A stretch of 64,000 nt of DNA from Chthonomonas sp. UBA2017 (GTDB lineage: Bacteria; Armatimonadota; Fimbriimonadia; Fimbriimonadales; Fimbriimonadaceae). The stretch spans positions 1-64,000 of the forward strand of contig DDCB01000047.1 of NCBI GenBank assembly GCA_002335425.1. Reading direction: 5' to 3'. A program made the position numbers and the translations under genes. Shown here piece after piece: positions 43,894 to 53,291 of the stretch (positions within the stretch are counted from its first letter, which is position 1; every line of letters begins with the position of its first letter). The notes below the pieces were generated by a model that made no database searches, had not been told where the DNA came from, and was given only the letters and a program-made list of their open reading frames with translations.

Positions 43894-44910
43894 ATGCAGC
43901 TTTCGGCAGCCATTGGTGTGGACCTCGGGGGGACGAACGTTCGCTCGGCGGTCGTGCTACAAGACGGGTCGCTCGTCGAAGGGACCCGTCGGGAGTTCCC
44001 GAGCCACGCGCAATCCGGAGTTGAGCCGGTGTTTGAGGCTCTCGCCGAGTGCATCCTGTCGACCCGAGCCGCGTTTGCTGGTCCTCTTGCTGGGGTCGGC
44101 GTCGCCATTCCGGGGATCATCGACGACGATGCGGGCGAAGTGCGATGGGCCCCGAACTTTGGCCTTGAGGTGGACGGCGCGTTTCGGTATTGGGAGAACA
44201 TTCCGTTTCGCAGGTACCTCGAATCTCGCATCGACGCCCCGGTGGTCATGGGGAACGACGCCAACTTGGCGGCATTGGGTGAATATGCTTTCGGTGTGGG
44301 TCGAGGCCAAGCACGGTGTTTGGTCATGATCACTCTGGGCACGGGGATCGGCGGCGGGGTCATTTTTGGGTCTGGCTCGCTTCAAGGCGGGTCTTCTGGA
44401 CCTCAAATGATGCTCGGCGGGAATAAGGGTGGAGTTGAGCTCGGACATATCTTGCTGAATCGAGGTGGGCTCGACTGCAATGCGGGTTCGTATGGTGCCT
44501 TGGAGGCGTATTGCCAGCGGGATGCGGTGGTCAACCGCGCTCGTCACAAGCTGCGTCGGGGTCACAAGTCGATCGTGACCGACTGGATCCAGGCCGATGG
44601 CGGGCGGTTGAGCCCTCGGCACCTCGCCGAGGCGGCGGCCGCCGGGGATGAGCTGTCGCTTCAGGTTTGGCGTGAGACCGGGGCTTGGCTCGGGGCCGGA
44701 GTCGGTTCATTGATCAATGTGTTTGCGCCGGATCGGTTCGCGTTGGGTGGTCAGATGGCCAACGCCTGGGACTTCTTTGCGCCGGCCATGCTCGAAGAAG
44801 CCGAATCGGTGGCGATTCCGGCTCTGTGGCGAGATTGCCAAGTGGTCTGCGCAGAAAAGATCGAGGACGCAGGTCTCTTGGGAGCGGCCCGGCTCGCCCT
44901 CGGCTTTTGA
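43894..44910 (+). CDS. ROK-family sugar kinase (glucokinase-like)
   Basis: A 338-residue ROK protein, likely phosphorylating glucose or an amino sugar with ATP. Phosphate 1 loop is GVDLGGTNVRSAVV (8-21); catalytic D is in GNDANLAALGE (about 126-136); the second phosphate loop is LGTGIGGGVI. The zinc motif of the family (CxCGxxGCxE) reads DCNAGSYGALE, with only the first Cys kept, so the structural zinc is probably lost while the sugar-binding Glu stays. No helix-turn-helix is present, so it is an enzyme rather than a repressor. Divergent from rplJ. Confidence 0.88.
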   Translation: MQLSAAIGVDLGGTNVRSAVVLQDGSLVEGTRREFPSHAQSGVEPVFEALAECILSTRAAFAGPLAGVGVAIPGIIDDDAGEVRWAPNFGLEVDGAFRYWENIPFRRYLESRIDAPVVMGNDANLAALGEYAFGVGRGQARCLVMITLGTGIGGGVIFGSGSLQGGSSGPQMMLGGNKGGVELGHILLNRGGLDCNAGSYGALEAYCQRDAVVNRARHKLRRGHKSIVTDWIQADGGRLSPRHLAEAAAAGDELSLQVWRETGAWLGAGVGSLINVFAPDRFALGGQMANAWDFFAPAMLEEAESVAIPALWRDCQVVCAEKIEDAGLLGAARLALGF

Positions 44911-44928
44911 GTTTTTGTGAAAAAGGGG

Positions 44929-44957
44929 TTTTCAGGACTTCGTTTTTCCAGTATTCT
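44929..44957 (+). promoter_or_regulatory. Promoter of thioredoxin-like gene
   Basis: TTTTCA (44929-44934) and TATTCT (44952-44957) are 17 bp apart. Transcription would start near 44964; a GAGGG lies 7 nt before the ATG at 44978. Confidence 0.5.
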
Positions 44958-44977
44958 TGGTCGTACGAGGGTTCTCT

Positions 44978-46198
44978 ATGAAAAAATCTTTGCTATTGAT
45001 TGTGACGGTCTGTTCTTTGGCCGTCGTCTCGCTCCTCGGTTTTCGCCAGGCAAGCGACCCGAACCGGGCCTATCAAGAAATTCTGCAGTACCAAAGCGAG
45101 CAGATGCGAGCGGCTCAGCAAGCCGGCACTCAGCCTGACCGAGCGGCGATCTCCGCAGAAGTTCGCAAGCGCGCCGAAGCGGCCATCGCTGGAGTCGATC
45201 CCGCTTCGGTCGATGCCACTAATGGCCTCGCTTGGGCTCGACTCTTCAACATGGCGCAGAAGAATGAAGGAGCGATTACGTTGCTTCAGCGGTTCTTGGG
45301 GACTTCGCCAGCGGATGCGCTGAAGTCGCAAGCACAGAATTTGCTGGTTTCACTTCTCTACAACACCGAAAAGATCGACGAGCTGATCAAGTTCTTGGAG
45401 ACGGTGGAGCCGGTCAAGCCGGACGGTGGACTCGGACTTTTGAACTTCGCGGCGTTTGCCAGTGAAGACATCAGCGCCAAGGTCGGGGTGGCTCGTGCTC
45501 TGGCGATTCTGAACAGAATCGAAGCGGCGATCGACTTTAAGGCGATCACGGACCCGCGCCAAATCCAAGCCGCCACCAATGCGCGAATGAACGCCTTGGA
45601 GTCTCGAGTCGATCTCCTGATCGCTGACAACAAGTCCGCCGAGGCGATGAAGGCGATTGATGCGATGATCGCTTCGCTCCCCGAGAGCGACAACGCGAAT
45701 AAGCGCCGACTGGGTTCGCTGAAGAACCAGAAGATGCTGGTTGGATCAGCGGCTCCCGAGCTTGTTTTCGACCGAAAGCATGGCAACTTCACGAATCTGG
45801 CTGCCTGGCGAGGCAAAGTCGTCATCGTTGACTTCTTCGCCCACTGGTGCGGTCCTTGCAAGGCGTCGTTGCCGAGCCTGGGCGCGCTTTACAACGAGCT
45901 CCACAGCAAAGGACTGGAGATGGTCCATGTCACTCGCCTTTACGGCTTCTATGAGGCCGAGCGAAACATGGCTCCGGACGTCGAGTTCGGCAAGATGGTC
46001 GGCTTTATGGAGCAACACAAAATGACCTGGCCGGTGATCTACGTGGACAATGCGACGTTTGAAAAGTACGGCGTTAGCGGGATTCCGCACGTGGCGGTCG
46101 TGGACAAGAAAGGCGTTGTACGCAAGCTGAAAATCGGCTTCTCGCCCGCCGGGATTGATGCCTTTAAGAAGGACATCTTGGCCTTGTTGGCTGAGTAG
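44978..46198 (+). CDS. Exported TlpA-like thioredoxin protein with helical N-terminal domain
   Basis: A 406-residue protein with a signal or anchor (about 4-22), a mostly helical TPR-like region (about 25-260) and a thioredoxin domain of the TlpA/ResA type (about 262-400). The active site is WCGPC (about 292-296) after VVIVDFFAHWC; the cis-Pro is in VSGIPHVAV. It probably reduces or exchanges disulfides of envelope proteins. It is a single-gene unit between a promoter and a strong terminator. Confidence 0.85.
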   Translation: MKKSLLLIVTVCSLAVVSLLGFRQASDPNRAYQEILQYQSEQMRAAQQAGTQPDRAAISAEVRKRAEAAIAGVDPASVDATNGLAWARLFNMAQKNEGAITLLQRFLGTSPADALKSQAQNLLVSLLYNTEKIDELIKFLETVEPVKPDGGLGLLNFAAFASEDISAKVGVARALAILNRIEAAIDFKAITDPRQIQAATNARMNALESRVDLLIADNKSAEAMKAIDAMIASLPESDNANKRRLGSLKNQKMLVGSAAPELVFDRKHGNFTNLAAWRGKVVIVDFFAHWCGPCKASLPSLGALYNELHSKGLEMVHVTRLYGFYEAERNMAPDVEFGKMVGFMEQHKMTWPVIYVDNATFEKYGVSGIPHVAVVDKKGVVRKLKIGFSPAGIDAFKKDILALLAE

Positions 46199-46222
46199 AT
46201 TCACTCATTCAGTCGCCCATTC

Positions 46223-46259
46223 GCCCGCCTCTCCGCATCTTGGAGAGGCGGGCTTTTTC
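46223..46259 (+). terminator. Rho-independent terminator
   Basis: A 12-bp perfect stem (46223-46234 with 46242-46253, loop 7) followed by TTTTTCT ends the thioredoxin-like gene. Confidence 0.92.
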
Positions 46260-46334
46260 TGATCTCGGGGGAGTTCCTCCAGGATGGGCCGTTAACTCTC
46301 GTTCGCCTGAGAACTTGGGTAAAACGGCGTCACG

Positions 46335-47657
46335 ATGAATGAAGGCGCGTTGGGCCGAAAGCGGAGGCCGCTCCACACCAAGATCCTGATCGGACTGGTC
46401 CTGGGAGCCATCGTGGGAATCCTTGCCCAAACGACGTTGGGATCGGACCAGTCCAGCGTCAAGTGGATTCGCGATCAGATCGCCGATCCCGTCGGCAAGA
46501 TCTTTCTCAACTTCATCTTCATGATCGTGGTGCCGCTCCTCTTTTCGGCACTCGTTTTGGGCGTTGCCGAAATCGGGGATGCCCGAAAGGTCGGTCGAGT
46601 GGGCGTTCGGGCGCTCGCCTTGACGGTGGTCCTCAGCGGCATCGCCGTTGGAATCGGCATCACGGCTGTGAATTGGGTCCAGCCCGGCAAGGGGATCCCC
46701 ACGGAGACCGTCGAAAGGCTCAAAGCCGATGCTGATCAAGCTTCGGCGGCCAAGAGTGTGGAGCAAGCTCAGCAGGCTAAAGGGGTGGGCGAGACGATCG
46801 TCGATATGGTCCCCCGCAACCCGCTCGATTCGGCGGTGAAGGCGCTCGAAGGCGGGCTTTTGCCGTTCATGGTCTTTGCCTTGATTTTCGGTCTGGCTTT
46901 GTGCGCGATCGAACCCGAAAAGGCTCTCCCGGTGAAATCGTTCCTTGAAGGTCTCTTTGCGGTTTCGCTCAAGATCATCGACTTTGCGATGAAGCTCGCG
47001 CCGATCGGGGTTTTTGCGCTTGCCTATAAGACGGCGAGTGTGTTGGGTTGGTCGGCGCTGCTGGCTCTGAGCAAATACGCGATTTTGGTTCTCGTGTGCC
47101 TGGCGATCCACCTCTTCATCGTGTACCCGATCTTCCTGCGCTGGGTGGCCAAGCGAAACCCTCGGGAGTTTTTCCGCCAGATCAAAGAGGTGATGGTCAC
47201 GGCGTTCGGCACGAGCTCCAGCAATGCAACGCTCCCGACGGCGCTCCGAGTTTCGGTCGAAGAGGTTGGCATCCCTCGAAAGACGAGCTCATTCGTCCTT
47301 ACCGTTGGCGCGACCGCGAATCAAAACGGAACGGCGCTTTTCGAAGGGATCACGATCCTCTTTTTGGCGCAGTTTTTTGGAGTCGATCTTTCGCTGGGTC
47401 AGCAGCTCACGGTCATGGGTCTGGCGATCTTGGCGGGGGTCGGGACGGCGGGCGTCCCGGGCGGAGCGTGGCCGATGATCGCCTTGATCCTAATCAAGAT
47501 CGGGGTCCCGCCCGAAGCGATCGGGATCTGCTTAGGCATCGACCGGATCTTGGATATGAGTCGGACCGTCGTGAATGTCGTCGGGGACATCACCATTGCC
47601 GCATGCGTGAGTAGCCAAGATTCCGACAGCGAAATTCCCGACGAGGCCCTGGCGTGA
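46335..47657 (+). CDS. Dicarboxylate/amino acid:cation symporter
   Basis: A 440-residue transporter of the DAACS family (GltP/DctA/GltPh), which imports glutamate, aspartate or C4-dicarboxylates with Na+ or H+. The reentrant hairpin 1 motif is GTSSSNATLP (about 295-304), the TM7 motif is TANQNGTALFEG in place of the usual NMDGT, and hairpin 2 is GTAGVPGGAWP. Eight transmembrane helices are predicted. A TAAAAC hexamer 9 nt before the ATG might drive it. rimI overlaps its stop. Substrate cannot be settled, as the specificity residues in TM8 are not decisive by eye. Confidence 0.92.
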   Translation: MNEGALGRKRRPLHTKILIGLVLGAIVGILAQTTLGSDQSSVKWIRDQIADPVGKIFLNFIFMIVVPLLFSALVLGVAEIGDARKVGRVGVRALALTVVLSGIAVGIGITAVNWVQPGKGIPTETVERLKADADQASAAKSVEQAQQAKGVGETIVDMVPRNPLDSAVKALEGGLLPFMVFALIFGLALCAIEPEKALPVKSFLEGLFAVSLKIIDFAMKLAPIGVFALAYKTASVLGWSALLALSKYAILVLVCLAIHLFIVYPIFLRWVAKRNPREFFRQIKEVMVTAFGTSSSNATLPTALRVSVEEVGIPRKTSSFVLTVGATANQNGTALFEGITILFLAQFFGVDLSLGQQLTVMGLAILAGVGTAGVPGGAWPMIALILIKIGVPPEAIGICLGIDRILDMSRTVVNVVGDITIAACVSSQDSDSEIPDEALA

Positions 47658-48136
47658 CGAACCTCAAAACGCTTCGGTTCGAGCCTCTCAGCGATGCGCA
47701 TCTCCCCTCGATCTTGGCGATTGAGAACCAGAGTCACAGCGCGCCGTGGTCCGAACTCGCCTTTCGGGCGGACCTCGATCACCAATTCAGCCTTTTTCGG
47801 GTGGCTCTGCTGCAAGGTCAGGTGGTGGGGTATGCCGCCTCGTGGCTCATTGTCGATGAGTGTCACATTACAAATGTGGCGATCGATCCCGAGTTTCGTC
47901 GCCAAGGCATTGCGACTCGGCTCCTAGTGCGTCTGCTCGAAGAAGCCCGGCAGCTCGGGATGGCTTGTGCGACTTTGGAGGTTCGGCAGAGCAACCAAGC
48001 CGCGCTTCAGCTCTACCTCGATCTCGGGTTTATCGAAACCGCCGTCCGGAAGGGGTATTACCCGGACAATCGCGAGGATGCGCGCGTGCTTTGGCTCTAC
48101 GATCTCGCTGGTTGGAACGCCCCCAAGGTACTCTAG
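47654..48136 (+). CDS. rimI: Ribosomal-protein-alanine N-acetyltransferase
   Basis: A 160-residue GNAT protein of the RimI type, which acetylates the N-terminus of ribosomal protein S18 and other proteins. It has the sequence [22 protein letters not shown], the [25 protein letters not shown] acetyl-CoA loop (in pieces; RRQGIA at about 82-87) and the [15 protein letters not shown]-terminal motif typical of RimI. GTG start overlapping the symporter stop (GTGA). The pairing with the transporter is probably positional only. Confidence 0.88.
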   Translation: MTNLKTLRFEPLSDAHLPSILAIENQSHSAPWSELAFRADLDHQFSLFRVALLQGQVVGYAASWLIVDECHITNVAIDPEFRRQGIATRLLVRLLEEARQLGMACATLEVRQSNQAALQLYLDLGFIETAVRKGYYPDNREDARVLWLYDLAGWNAPKVL

Positions 48137-48143
48137 GAGAGAC

Positions 48144-49022
48144 ATGTCGATTTTGGTGAACAAAGACACGCGCGTCCTGGTCTCGGGCATGACCGGGCGC
48201 GAAGGCTCCTTCCACGCGCAACAGATGATCGAATACGGCACTCAAGTGGTGGCCGGAGTCACCCCAGGGAAAGGGGGGACGACCCATCTCGGAGTCCCGG
48301 TCTTTGACACTGTGGCCGAAGCCGTGGCTGCCACTCAGCCGAATGCGGCGCTGGTTTTTGTTCCCGCTCCCTTTGCGGCAGACGCCGTCCTGGAATGCGA
48401 GGCGAGCGAAATCCCGTTTGTGACCCTGATCACCGAAGGAATCCCGATCAACGACATGCTCCGCGTGGTGAACAAGCTGGAGCAAGGCGGCAAGACTCGA
48501 CTTTTGGGCGGCAACTGCGCGGGGATCATCACCCCCGGGGAGTGCAAAATGGGCATCATGCCCGGACACATCTTTACGCCCGGGCCGATCGGGATGGTCT
48601 CTCGCTCGGGGACTCTAACCTACGAAATCGTCTTTGAGTTGACGAACGCCGGATTGGGTCAGACCACCTGCGTCGGGATCGGAGGCGATCCGCTCCCCGG
48701 CACCCGGTTTGTCGAAGTTTTGCAGATGTTCGAGGCCGACCCCGCCACCCAAGCGGTCGTGATGGTCGGCGAAATCGGCGGCTCGGACGAAGAAGCTGGC
48801 GCCGAATACATTCAGCAGATGACCAAACCGGTCGTCGCTTTTATTTCCGGTCGCACCGCACCTCCCGGCAAACGAATGGGGCACGCAGGAGCGATCATTA
48901 GTGGCGGCATGGGAACGCCCGAATCGAAGGTTCGGGCCCTTGAAGCAGCCGGTGTCACCGTCGCAGACAAGACGAGTGAAGTGCCGGGGCTCATCCAAGC
49001 CGCCCTTCAAGTCAGAGTGTGA
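48144..49022 (+). CDS. sucD: Succinyl-CoA ligase, alpha subunit
   Basis: TCA-cycle enzyme that makes ATP or GTP from succinyl-CoA with the SucC beta subunit. The 292-residue protein has the CoA-binding Rossmann part ([20 protein letters not shown]), the [20 protein letters not shown] segment, and the catalytic His in [13 protein letters not shown] (about H247). TAGGAGA lies just upstream of the ATG. sucC is not adjacent, unlike the usual sucCD arrangement. Confidence 0.95.
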   Translation: MSILVNKDTRVLVSGMTGREGSFHAQQMIEYGTQVVAGVTPGKGGTTHLGVPVFDTVAEAVAATQPNAALVFVPAPFAADAVLECEASEIPFVTLITEGIPINDMLRVVNKLEQGGKTRLLGGNCAGIITPGECKMGIMPGHIFTPGPIGMVSRSGTLTYEIVFELTNAGLGQTTCVGIGGDPLPGTRFVEVLQMFEADPATQAVVMVGEIGGSDEEAGAEYIQQMTKPVVAFISGRTAPPGKRMGHAGAIISGGMGTPESKVRALEAAGVTVADKTSEVPGLIQAALQVRV

Positions 49023-49026
49023 CGTT

Positions 49027-50106
49027 ATGGACCTGAGTCGTTATTTTGATTACGCGGCCACCACTCCGCTGGCCCCCGAAGTCCTTGAGGCGATGCGGCC
49101 ATGGCTGGAGCAAGTCCCGGCCAATCCCCACTCGATCCACGCCTGGGGGCGGGCCGCCGAAGATGCGATCGAGCATGCGCGAGAGCAAGTCGCCCGGGCG
49201 ATCGGAGCCGAAGACCCGTGCGAGGTGATCTTCACGAGCGGAGCTTCCGAGGCGAACAACTGGGTGATTCGAGCAGCCGAAAGCCTGGCTTATAGCCCGT
49301 TTGAGCATAGTTCGGTCCGGGCTCCCGCCAAGCGCCGCAAAGCCCCCATTCTGGCGAACGAGCAGTTTCAACTCAAGTCGCCCGAAAGCCCGGTGAGCTT
49401 AGTCTCGGTGATGTCGGTGAACAACGAGACGGGGGCTATCCTCGCCCCACCGAGCCTCGCCGAAGGCACCCAGCTCCACCGCGACATGACTCAGCAACTC
49501 GGAAAACTGCCGATCGAACTGACTGGGATCGACTTTGCAAGTTTCTCTTCTCACAAGATTTATGGGCCGATGGGGGTGGGGGCGCTCTATGCCCGGGGCG
49601 GCTGGTCCCCCTCGCCGCTCGTGATGGGGGGCGGTCAAGAGCAGGGTCGGCGCGCTGGGACCGTCAATGTCCCGGGCGTCGTGGGATTCGGAGCCGCTGC
49701 CGCCGCCTGCGTGGCGACGCTTGAGAATCGAGCTCAGGTCGCAACTCAGCGCCGCGAAGAGATTCTGTCCGTCCTGTCGAAAGTCCCAGATATCCAGGTT
49801 CTGGAGTCCGATGCGAACGTTCCCCACATTTTGAGCGTCGTATTTCTTGGTGTCCAAGGCGAGACGCTGGTCGTCGAGGCCGATCGAGCCGGATTCGCGG
49901 TCTCAAGCGGTTCTGCATGCAACAGTCGATCTTCCGACCCCAGCGCGGTTCTTGAAGCGTATGGAGTTCCGAAAGACCAACTTCGGAGCGCGGTTCGGAT
50001 CAGCTTTGGCGCGCACAACACGACCGAGTCGACCTTGGAGCTGGGAAGGATTCTTGCTCAGAGCGTCGAATCCCTCCGACGGAGCCAAGTTCCGGCGAGT
50101 TTTTGA
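49027..50106 (+). CDS. Cysteine desulfurase, short form
   Basis: Supplies sulfur from cysteine for Fe-S clusters, thiamine or tRNA thiolation. The 359-residue protein has FDYAATTPL at the start, TSGASEANNW, His in FEHSSVRAP, the NNETGA segment, the PLP Lys in SHKIYGPMG (about K179) and the active-site Cys in SSGSACNSRS (about C299). Two regions, after the His and after NNETGA, are each shortened compared with IscS/NifS of 380-400 residues. No iscU or mnmA is adjacent. It overlaps no neighbour and lies 4 nt behind sucD. Confidence 0.9.
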   Translation: MDLSRYFDYAATTPLAPEVLEAMRPWLEQVPANPHSIHAWGRAAEDAIEHAREQVARAIGAEDPCEVIFTSGASEANNWVIRAAESLAYSPFEHSSVRAPAKRRKAPILANEQFQLKSPESPVSLVSVMSVNNETGAILAPPSLAEGTQLHRDMTQQLGKLPIELTGIDFASFSSHKIYGPMGVGALYARGGWSPSPLVMGGGQEQGRRAGTVNVPGVVGFGAAAAACVATLENRAQVATQRREEILSVLSKVPDIQVLESDANVPHILSVVFLGVQGETLVVEADRAGFAVSSGSACNSRSSDPSAVLEAYGVPKDQLRSAVRISFGAHNTTESTLELGRILAQSVESLRRSQVPASF

Positions 50107-50393
50107 AACAGGTTGCCTCGCGCAGCCGTCATGAACACTGGAAGTCGTGAAAATGCATGAAATGGACTGAAAAGTGCACAGAAAAGTCAAGCGAATTTGT
50201 GAAGAATTTTCGCCAAAACTCGAAAAAGTCCGCTAACATGATGAGGTGCATTCTCGTAGGTGCCTGAGGAAGGGCTTGCCGCTGAGTAATGCAATCGAAC
50301 CAGCAGTGATGAGTTGACTCAGGTCCGAGATCGACCGAACGCCGAAGGAAACGTCATCGATCAGGCCGAAAGGCCACGAAGAAGAGAAAGTTT
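50107..50393. other. Leader region of the primary sigma factor gene
   Basis: A 287-bp AT-richer stretch without a gene. It contains GTGAAGAATTTTCGCC, a TAACAT (about 50233-50238) that could be a -10, and a TTGACT (about 50314) without a matched -10. No terminator-like hairpin follows the desulfurase gene, so some read-through into the sigma gene is possible. I cannot place the promoter with confidence. Confidence 0.4.
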
Positions 50394-51434
50394 ATGCCAG
50401 TTGAAAACGGGATGCCAACACAACCAAGACGAGGACGAGCGATCACCGTTCGGACTCCGAACCGCCACAACTACGTGGAGGCGGCATCTCATGCCCTGAC
50501 CGACGATCCGGCCACCGAACCGGGTGAAGACGATCTCTTGGATCTCGCCGAAGGCGAAGAAGAGGTCGAGGAGGTTGTTGCCGCCGTTCATGACGACTCT
50601 GAGGAGTTGGAAATGTGGATGCGGCAGACTCGCCGCGCTCAGCTTCTGACCCCCGAACAAGAGGTCCATTTGGCCAAGCGAGTTCAGGCGATGGACCCCG
50701 ACGCGAAGCGGCAGCTCATCGAGTCGAACTTGAGGCTTGTCGTGAGCATTGCCAAGAAGTACAACGCTCGCGGCATTCCGCTTGCCGACTTGATTCAAGA
50801 AGGCAACCTGGGCCTGATTCGCGCGGTCGAAAAGTTTGACTGGCGCAAGGGTTTCCGGTTTAGCACCTACGCGACCTGGTGGATTCGCCGGGCGATCGCT
50901 CGGGCGATCATCAACCAAGGCCGAACCGTTCGGATTCCGGTCTATGTGGCCGAGTTGATTAACAAGGTGATGAAGACGGCGAGCCGGCTCCAGCAAGAGC
51001 TTCATCGCGAACCGACGCCGGACGAGATTGCGGCCGAAGTCGGAATGAGCGCCGAGCGGGTTCAAGAGATGATGCGGGTTGCGATTGAGCCGCTCTCGTT
51101 GGAGACCCCGGTCGGCGAAAAAGACAACAGTTCGATTGGCGACTTTATCCCGTCGACCAACATGCCGACTCCGGGCGATGTCACCAACACCTTGATTCGG
51201 CGAGAAGAGATCGACGGCATTCTGGGCCGACTGACCAGCCGCGAGCGCGATGTCGTTCGACTGAGGTTCGGCTTGGATGATGGGCGAGCCCGAACTTTGG
51301 AAGAGGTCGGCTCAGCGCTCAATGTGACTCGCGAGCGAGTTCGGCAGATCGAACTCCGAGCGATGAAGAAGCTTCGCCACATCGGCCAAGAGCTTTCTGC
51401 CCAAGGGTTCGCGATCACGCCGAGCCCGAACTAA
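50394..51434 (+). CDS. sigA: Primary RNA polymerase sigma factor (RpoD/SigA)
   Basis: A 346-residue group 1/2 sigma factor. Region 1.2 starts at about 75 ([17 protein letters not shown]), region 2 includes [45 protein letters not shown] (in pieces), region 3 [14 protein letters not shown], and region 4 [15 protein letters not shown] with [18 protein letters not shown]. An acidic region 1.1-like stretch (about 36-65) is present but short. It is the only sigma-70 of this size in view; a stress paralogue (RpoS/SigB-like) is possible, but region 2.4 reads as the -10 TATAAT reader. Confidence 0.95.
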   Translation: MPVENGMPTQPRRGRAITVRTPNRHNYVEAASHALTDDPATEPGEDDLLDLAEGEEEVEEVVAAVHDDSEELEMWMRQTRRAQLLTPEQEVHLAKRVQAMDPDAKRQLIESNLRLVVSIAKKYNARGIPLADLIQEGNLGLIRAVEKFDWRKGFRFSTYATWWIRRAIARAIINQGRTVRIPVYVAELINKVMKTASRLQQELHREPTPDEIAAEVGMSAERVQEMMRVAIEPLSLETPVGEKDNSSIGDFIPSTNMPTPGDVTNTLIRREEIDGILGRLTSRERDVVRLRFGLDDGRARTLEEVGSALNVTRERVRQIELRAMKKLRHIGQELSAQGFAITPSPN

Positions 51435-51437
51435 ACG

Positions 51438-51998
51438 ATGCCTGGCCCGTGCCCGTTGGCGCTTTCGCTCACGCGGGTGCCGGCCAAGCGTTGGGCCACC
51501 CGCGCCGATCTCGCCGAGCGACTCGACGTTGCCTTTCGGCTCCTTTGGGATCAGCCGGAAAGAACGTGGCGAACCCGAGAGCTGGCGGAGTCGGTCTGCC
51601 TTTCGCACGACCATTTCATCGAGCTTTTTCGAATGACCTACGGCATGAGCCCGGCCGCCCTTCGGTCGCGCATCCGGCTTGAGCGGGCTCGCGAGTGGAT
51701 CGAGTCGGGTCTGAGCCCATCCGACGCGGCGTATCGAGTGGGATACAGTTCGCTGGGCACCTTCGGTCGCCAGTTCCGAGCGCGATTTGGCGTTTCGCCT
51801 CGGTCGATTATGGCTCCGGCGAAAACTGCCAGACCCCTGGGTCACGGTCGGCCCAATTCCGAACATCACCTTTCGAGCGAGCGGCCTCGACCGAGGCAAG
51901 ATGAACGTCAACAACCAAGACCTCTTCGACGTTCGTGGCAGTCTCGTGCACCACACGGCCTTCGGCATCGGCGAGTTCGGCTAGGCTCGGCTGGATGA
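51438..51998 (+). CDS. Small AraC-type HTH protein with antisense-derived tail
   Basis: A 186-residue protein whose residues about 30-125 form an AraC-type double helix-turn-helix (TRELAESVCLSHDHFIELFRM, LRSRIRLERAREWI, AAYRVGYSSLGTFGRQFRARF). No sensor domain is present. The HTH ends near base 51813, where the stop of the opposing nitrilase gene lies; from there the frame continues for 60 codons inside nitrilase antisense sequence, giving a Arg/Pro/Ser-rich tail. This looks like loss of the original stop codon. It starts 4 nt behind the sigma gene and is likely co-transcribed. Confidence 0.72.
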   Translation: MPGPCPLALSLTRVPAKRWATRADLAERLDVAFRLLWDQPERTWRTRELAESVCLSHDHFIELFRMTYGMSPAALRSRIRLERAREWIESGLSPSDAAYRVGYSSLGTFGRQFRARFGVSPRSIMAPAKTARPLGHGRPNSEHHLSSERPRPRQDERQQPRPLRRSWQSRAPHGLRHRRVRLGSAG

Positions 51999-52668
51999 TG
52001 GCGCTGGACCCCCACGTCTCGGGGACCGGCTCTTTGCCAAGACTTCCGACAAGCGAACTGTGGACAACCACGATCTGATTCTCGATTGCGCGCGCCAAGC
52101 AACTCCAGCGGACGCGCTGAAAGCCGTACACGGTTTCGGTATATGCTGGGACGCAAAGGACGCGAACTCCGGATTCGGCGAGGACTCGTCCAGCTTCGGG
52201 AAACTCGCTGTCGTAGCAAACGAGCACTCCCAACTGGGGATCAGAGAGCAGTCGCAAACCCGCGCCGGGATCGAGACGTTGGGGTTCGATTTCGAACTGA
52301 GTGAGCTTGACCTTGGGCACCCACTGAATCGGCTGGCCGCCCGGAAATGCGACCGGACAGACGTTCAGGATTCGCTCACCCCTCTGCGCGAAGCAACTTC
52401 CGCCGACGATCGTCATGCCGCGCCACTGCGCTTCGGACTGAAGGAACGCTCCGTATCGGTCCGCATGTTCGGCGAGGAGGCGCGGGACGTCCCGGGCATC
52501 GGTGTCGGGCAAAAAGGCCAGCCATTCGTAGGTATTGTTCTCGGGAAGGACCACGAGTTCCGCGCCAGCTTGGGCGGCTCGATCGAACAGGATCGAGGCG
52601 TGCTCCTCGAAGCGATCCATCTGGTCACAGTCCGGCCAGATCTCCCAGTTGACGGCGGCGATCCTCAT
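51808..52668 (-). CDS. Carbon-nitrogen hydrolase (nitrilase superfamily)
   Basis: Hydrolyses an amide or nitrile, probably as a housekeeping amidase. The 286-residue protein shows the catalytic triad: Glu in LVVLPENNTYEW (about E44), Lys in PKVKLTQFE (about K117) and Cys in VLVCYDSEFPEAGR (about C152), and the usual alpha-beta-beta-alpha fold. ATG at 52668 overlaps the GNAT stop (ATGA). The substrate cannot be assigned. The last 190 bases lie opposite the AraC-type gene's tail. Confidence 0.88.
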   Translation of the reverse strand: MRIAAVNWEIWPDCDQMDRFEEHASILFDRAAQAGAELVVLPENNTYEWLAFLPDTDARDVPRLLAEHADRYGAFLQSEAQWRGMTIVGGSCFAQRGERILNVCPVAFPGGQPIQWVPKVKLTQFEIEPQRLDPGAGLRLLSDPQLGVLVCYDSEFPEAGRVLAESGVRVLCVPAYTETVYGFQRVRWSCLARAIENQIVVVHSSLVGSLGKEPVPETWGSSAIIQPSLAELADAEGRVVHETATNVEEVLVVDVHLASVEAARSKGDVRNWADRDPGVWQFSPEP

Positions 52669-53291
52669 AAGACGAGCTCCAGAAGGCAAGCAGAATTCCT
52701 CGACTCTTCGTCCTCCATATAGCGGTCAAGGATGCCGACCGGCTTCAGGCCCCACCGCAGGAGCGGCGTGAGGGTGGAGTCGGCTAGACCGCCTCGGAGA
52801 ACCTCCTCCACATACTGGCTTGCGGGTGCACCTGTTCGCTGATGCCAATCCGCTAAACCAGGAAGTCGGCAAGCGGTTCCGAACCGAGTTAAGCCCAAGC
52901 CGCGGGCCGTCTGAATTCGCGCCTCGAACAAGGCGCGCCCGACTCCTTGGCCGCGATGCTTCGGATGAACGCTGATGTCGACGCCGTACAAGGTCGTTCC
53001 TGACGGGTCATGGCGGGAGAGCTCGTGGCCCCCGACCGTCGTTTCCCAATCGGCGTGGGCATGCCAAAGGTCGTCGCCGATGATGAGCGTGGTCGAGCTG
53101 GCGATGAGGCGGGAAGATTCCACCGCGACCCACTGCCCAGCGGGGAAAATCTCAAGGTGCCGTGCGAGGTGAGCACTTTGCCAAAGGAGCTCCGCCGGAA
53201 ACGGGGGAGGGAAGCAAGACGCCTGAAGCTCGACAACCTCATCGAGGTCTTGAAGTTCGAGGTTCCGAATGGTGAGCTGCGCGAGGGTCAC
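52665..53291 (-). CDS. GNAT-family acetyltransferase
   Basis: A 208-residue GNAT with the acetyl-CoA motif VDISVHPKHRGQGVGRALFEAR (about 104-125). It and the following nitrilase form a pair seen elsewhere as an amidase-acetyltransferase fusion (nitrilase/N-acetyltransferase two-domain proteins), so they may act in one pathway here as separate proteins. GTG start overlaps the parB stop (GTGA). Substrate unknown. Confidence 0.8.
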   Translation of the reverse strand: MTLAQLTIRNLELQDLDEVVELQASCFPPPFPAELLWQSAHLARHLEIFPAGQWVAVESSRLIASSTTLIIGDDLWHAHADWETTVGGHELSRHDPSGTTLYGVDISVHPKHRGQGVGRALFEARIQTARGLGLTRFGTACRLPGLADWHQRTGAPASQYVEEVLRGGLADSTLTPLLRWGLKPVGILDRYMEDEESRNSACLLELVL

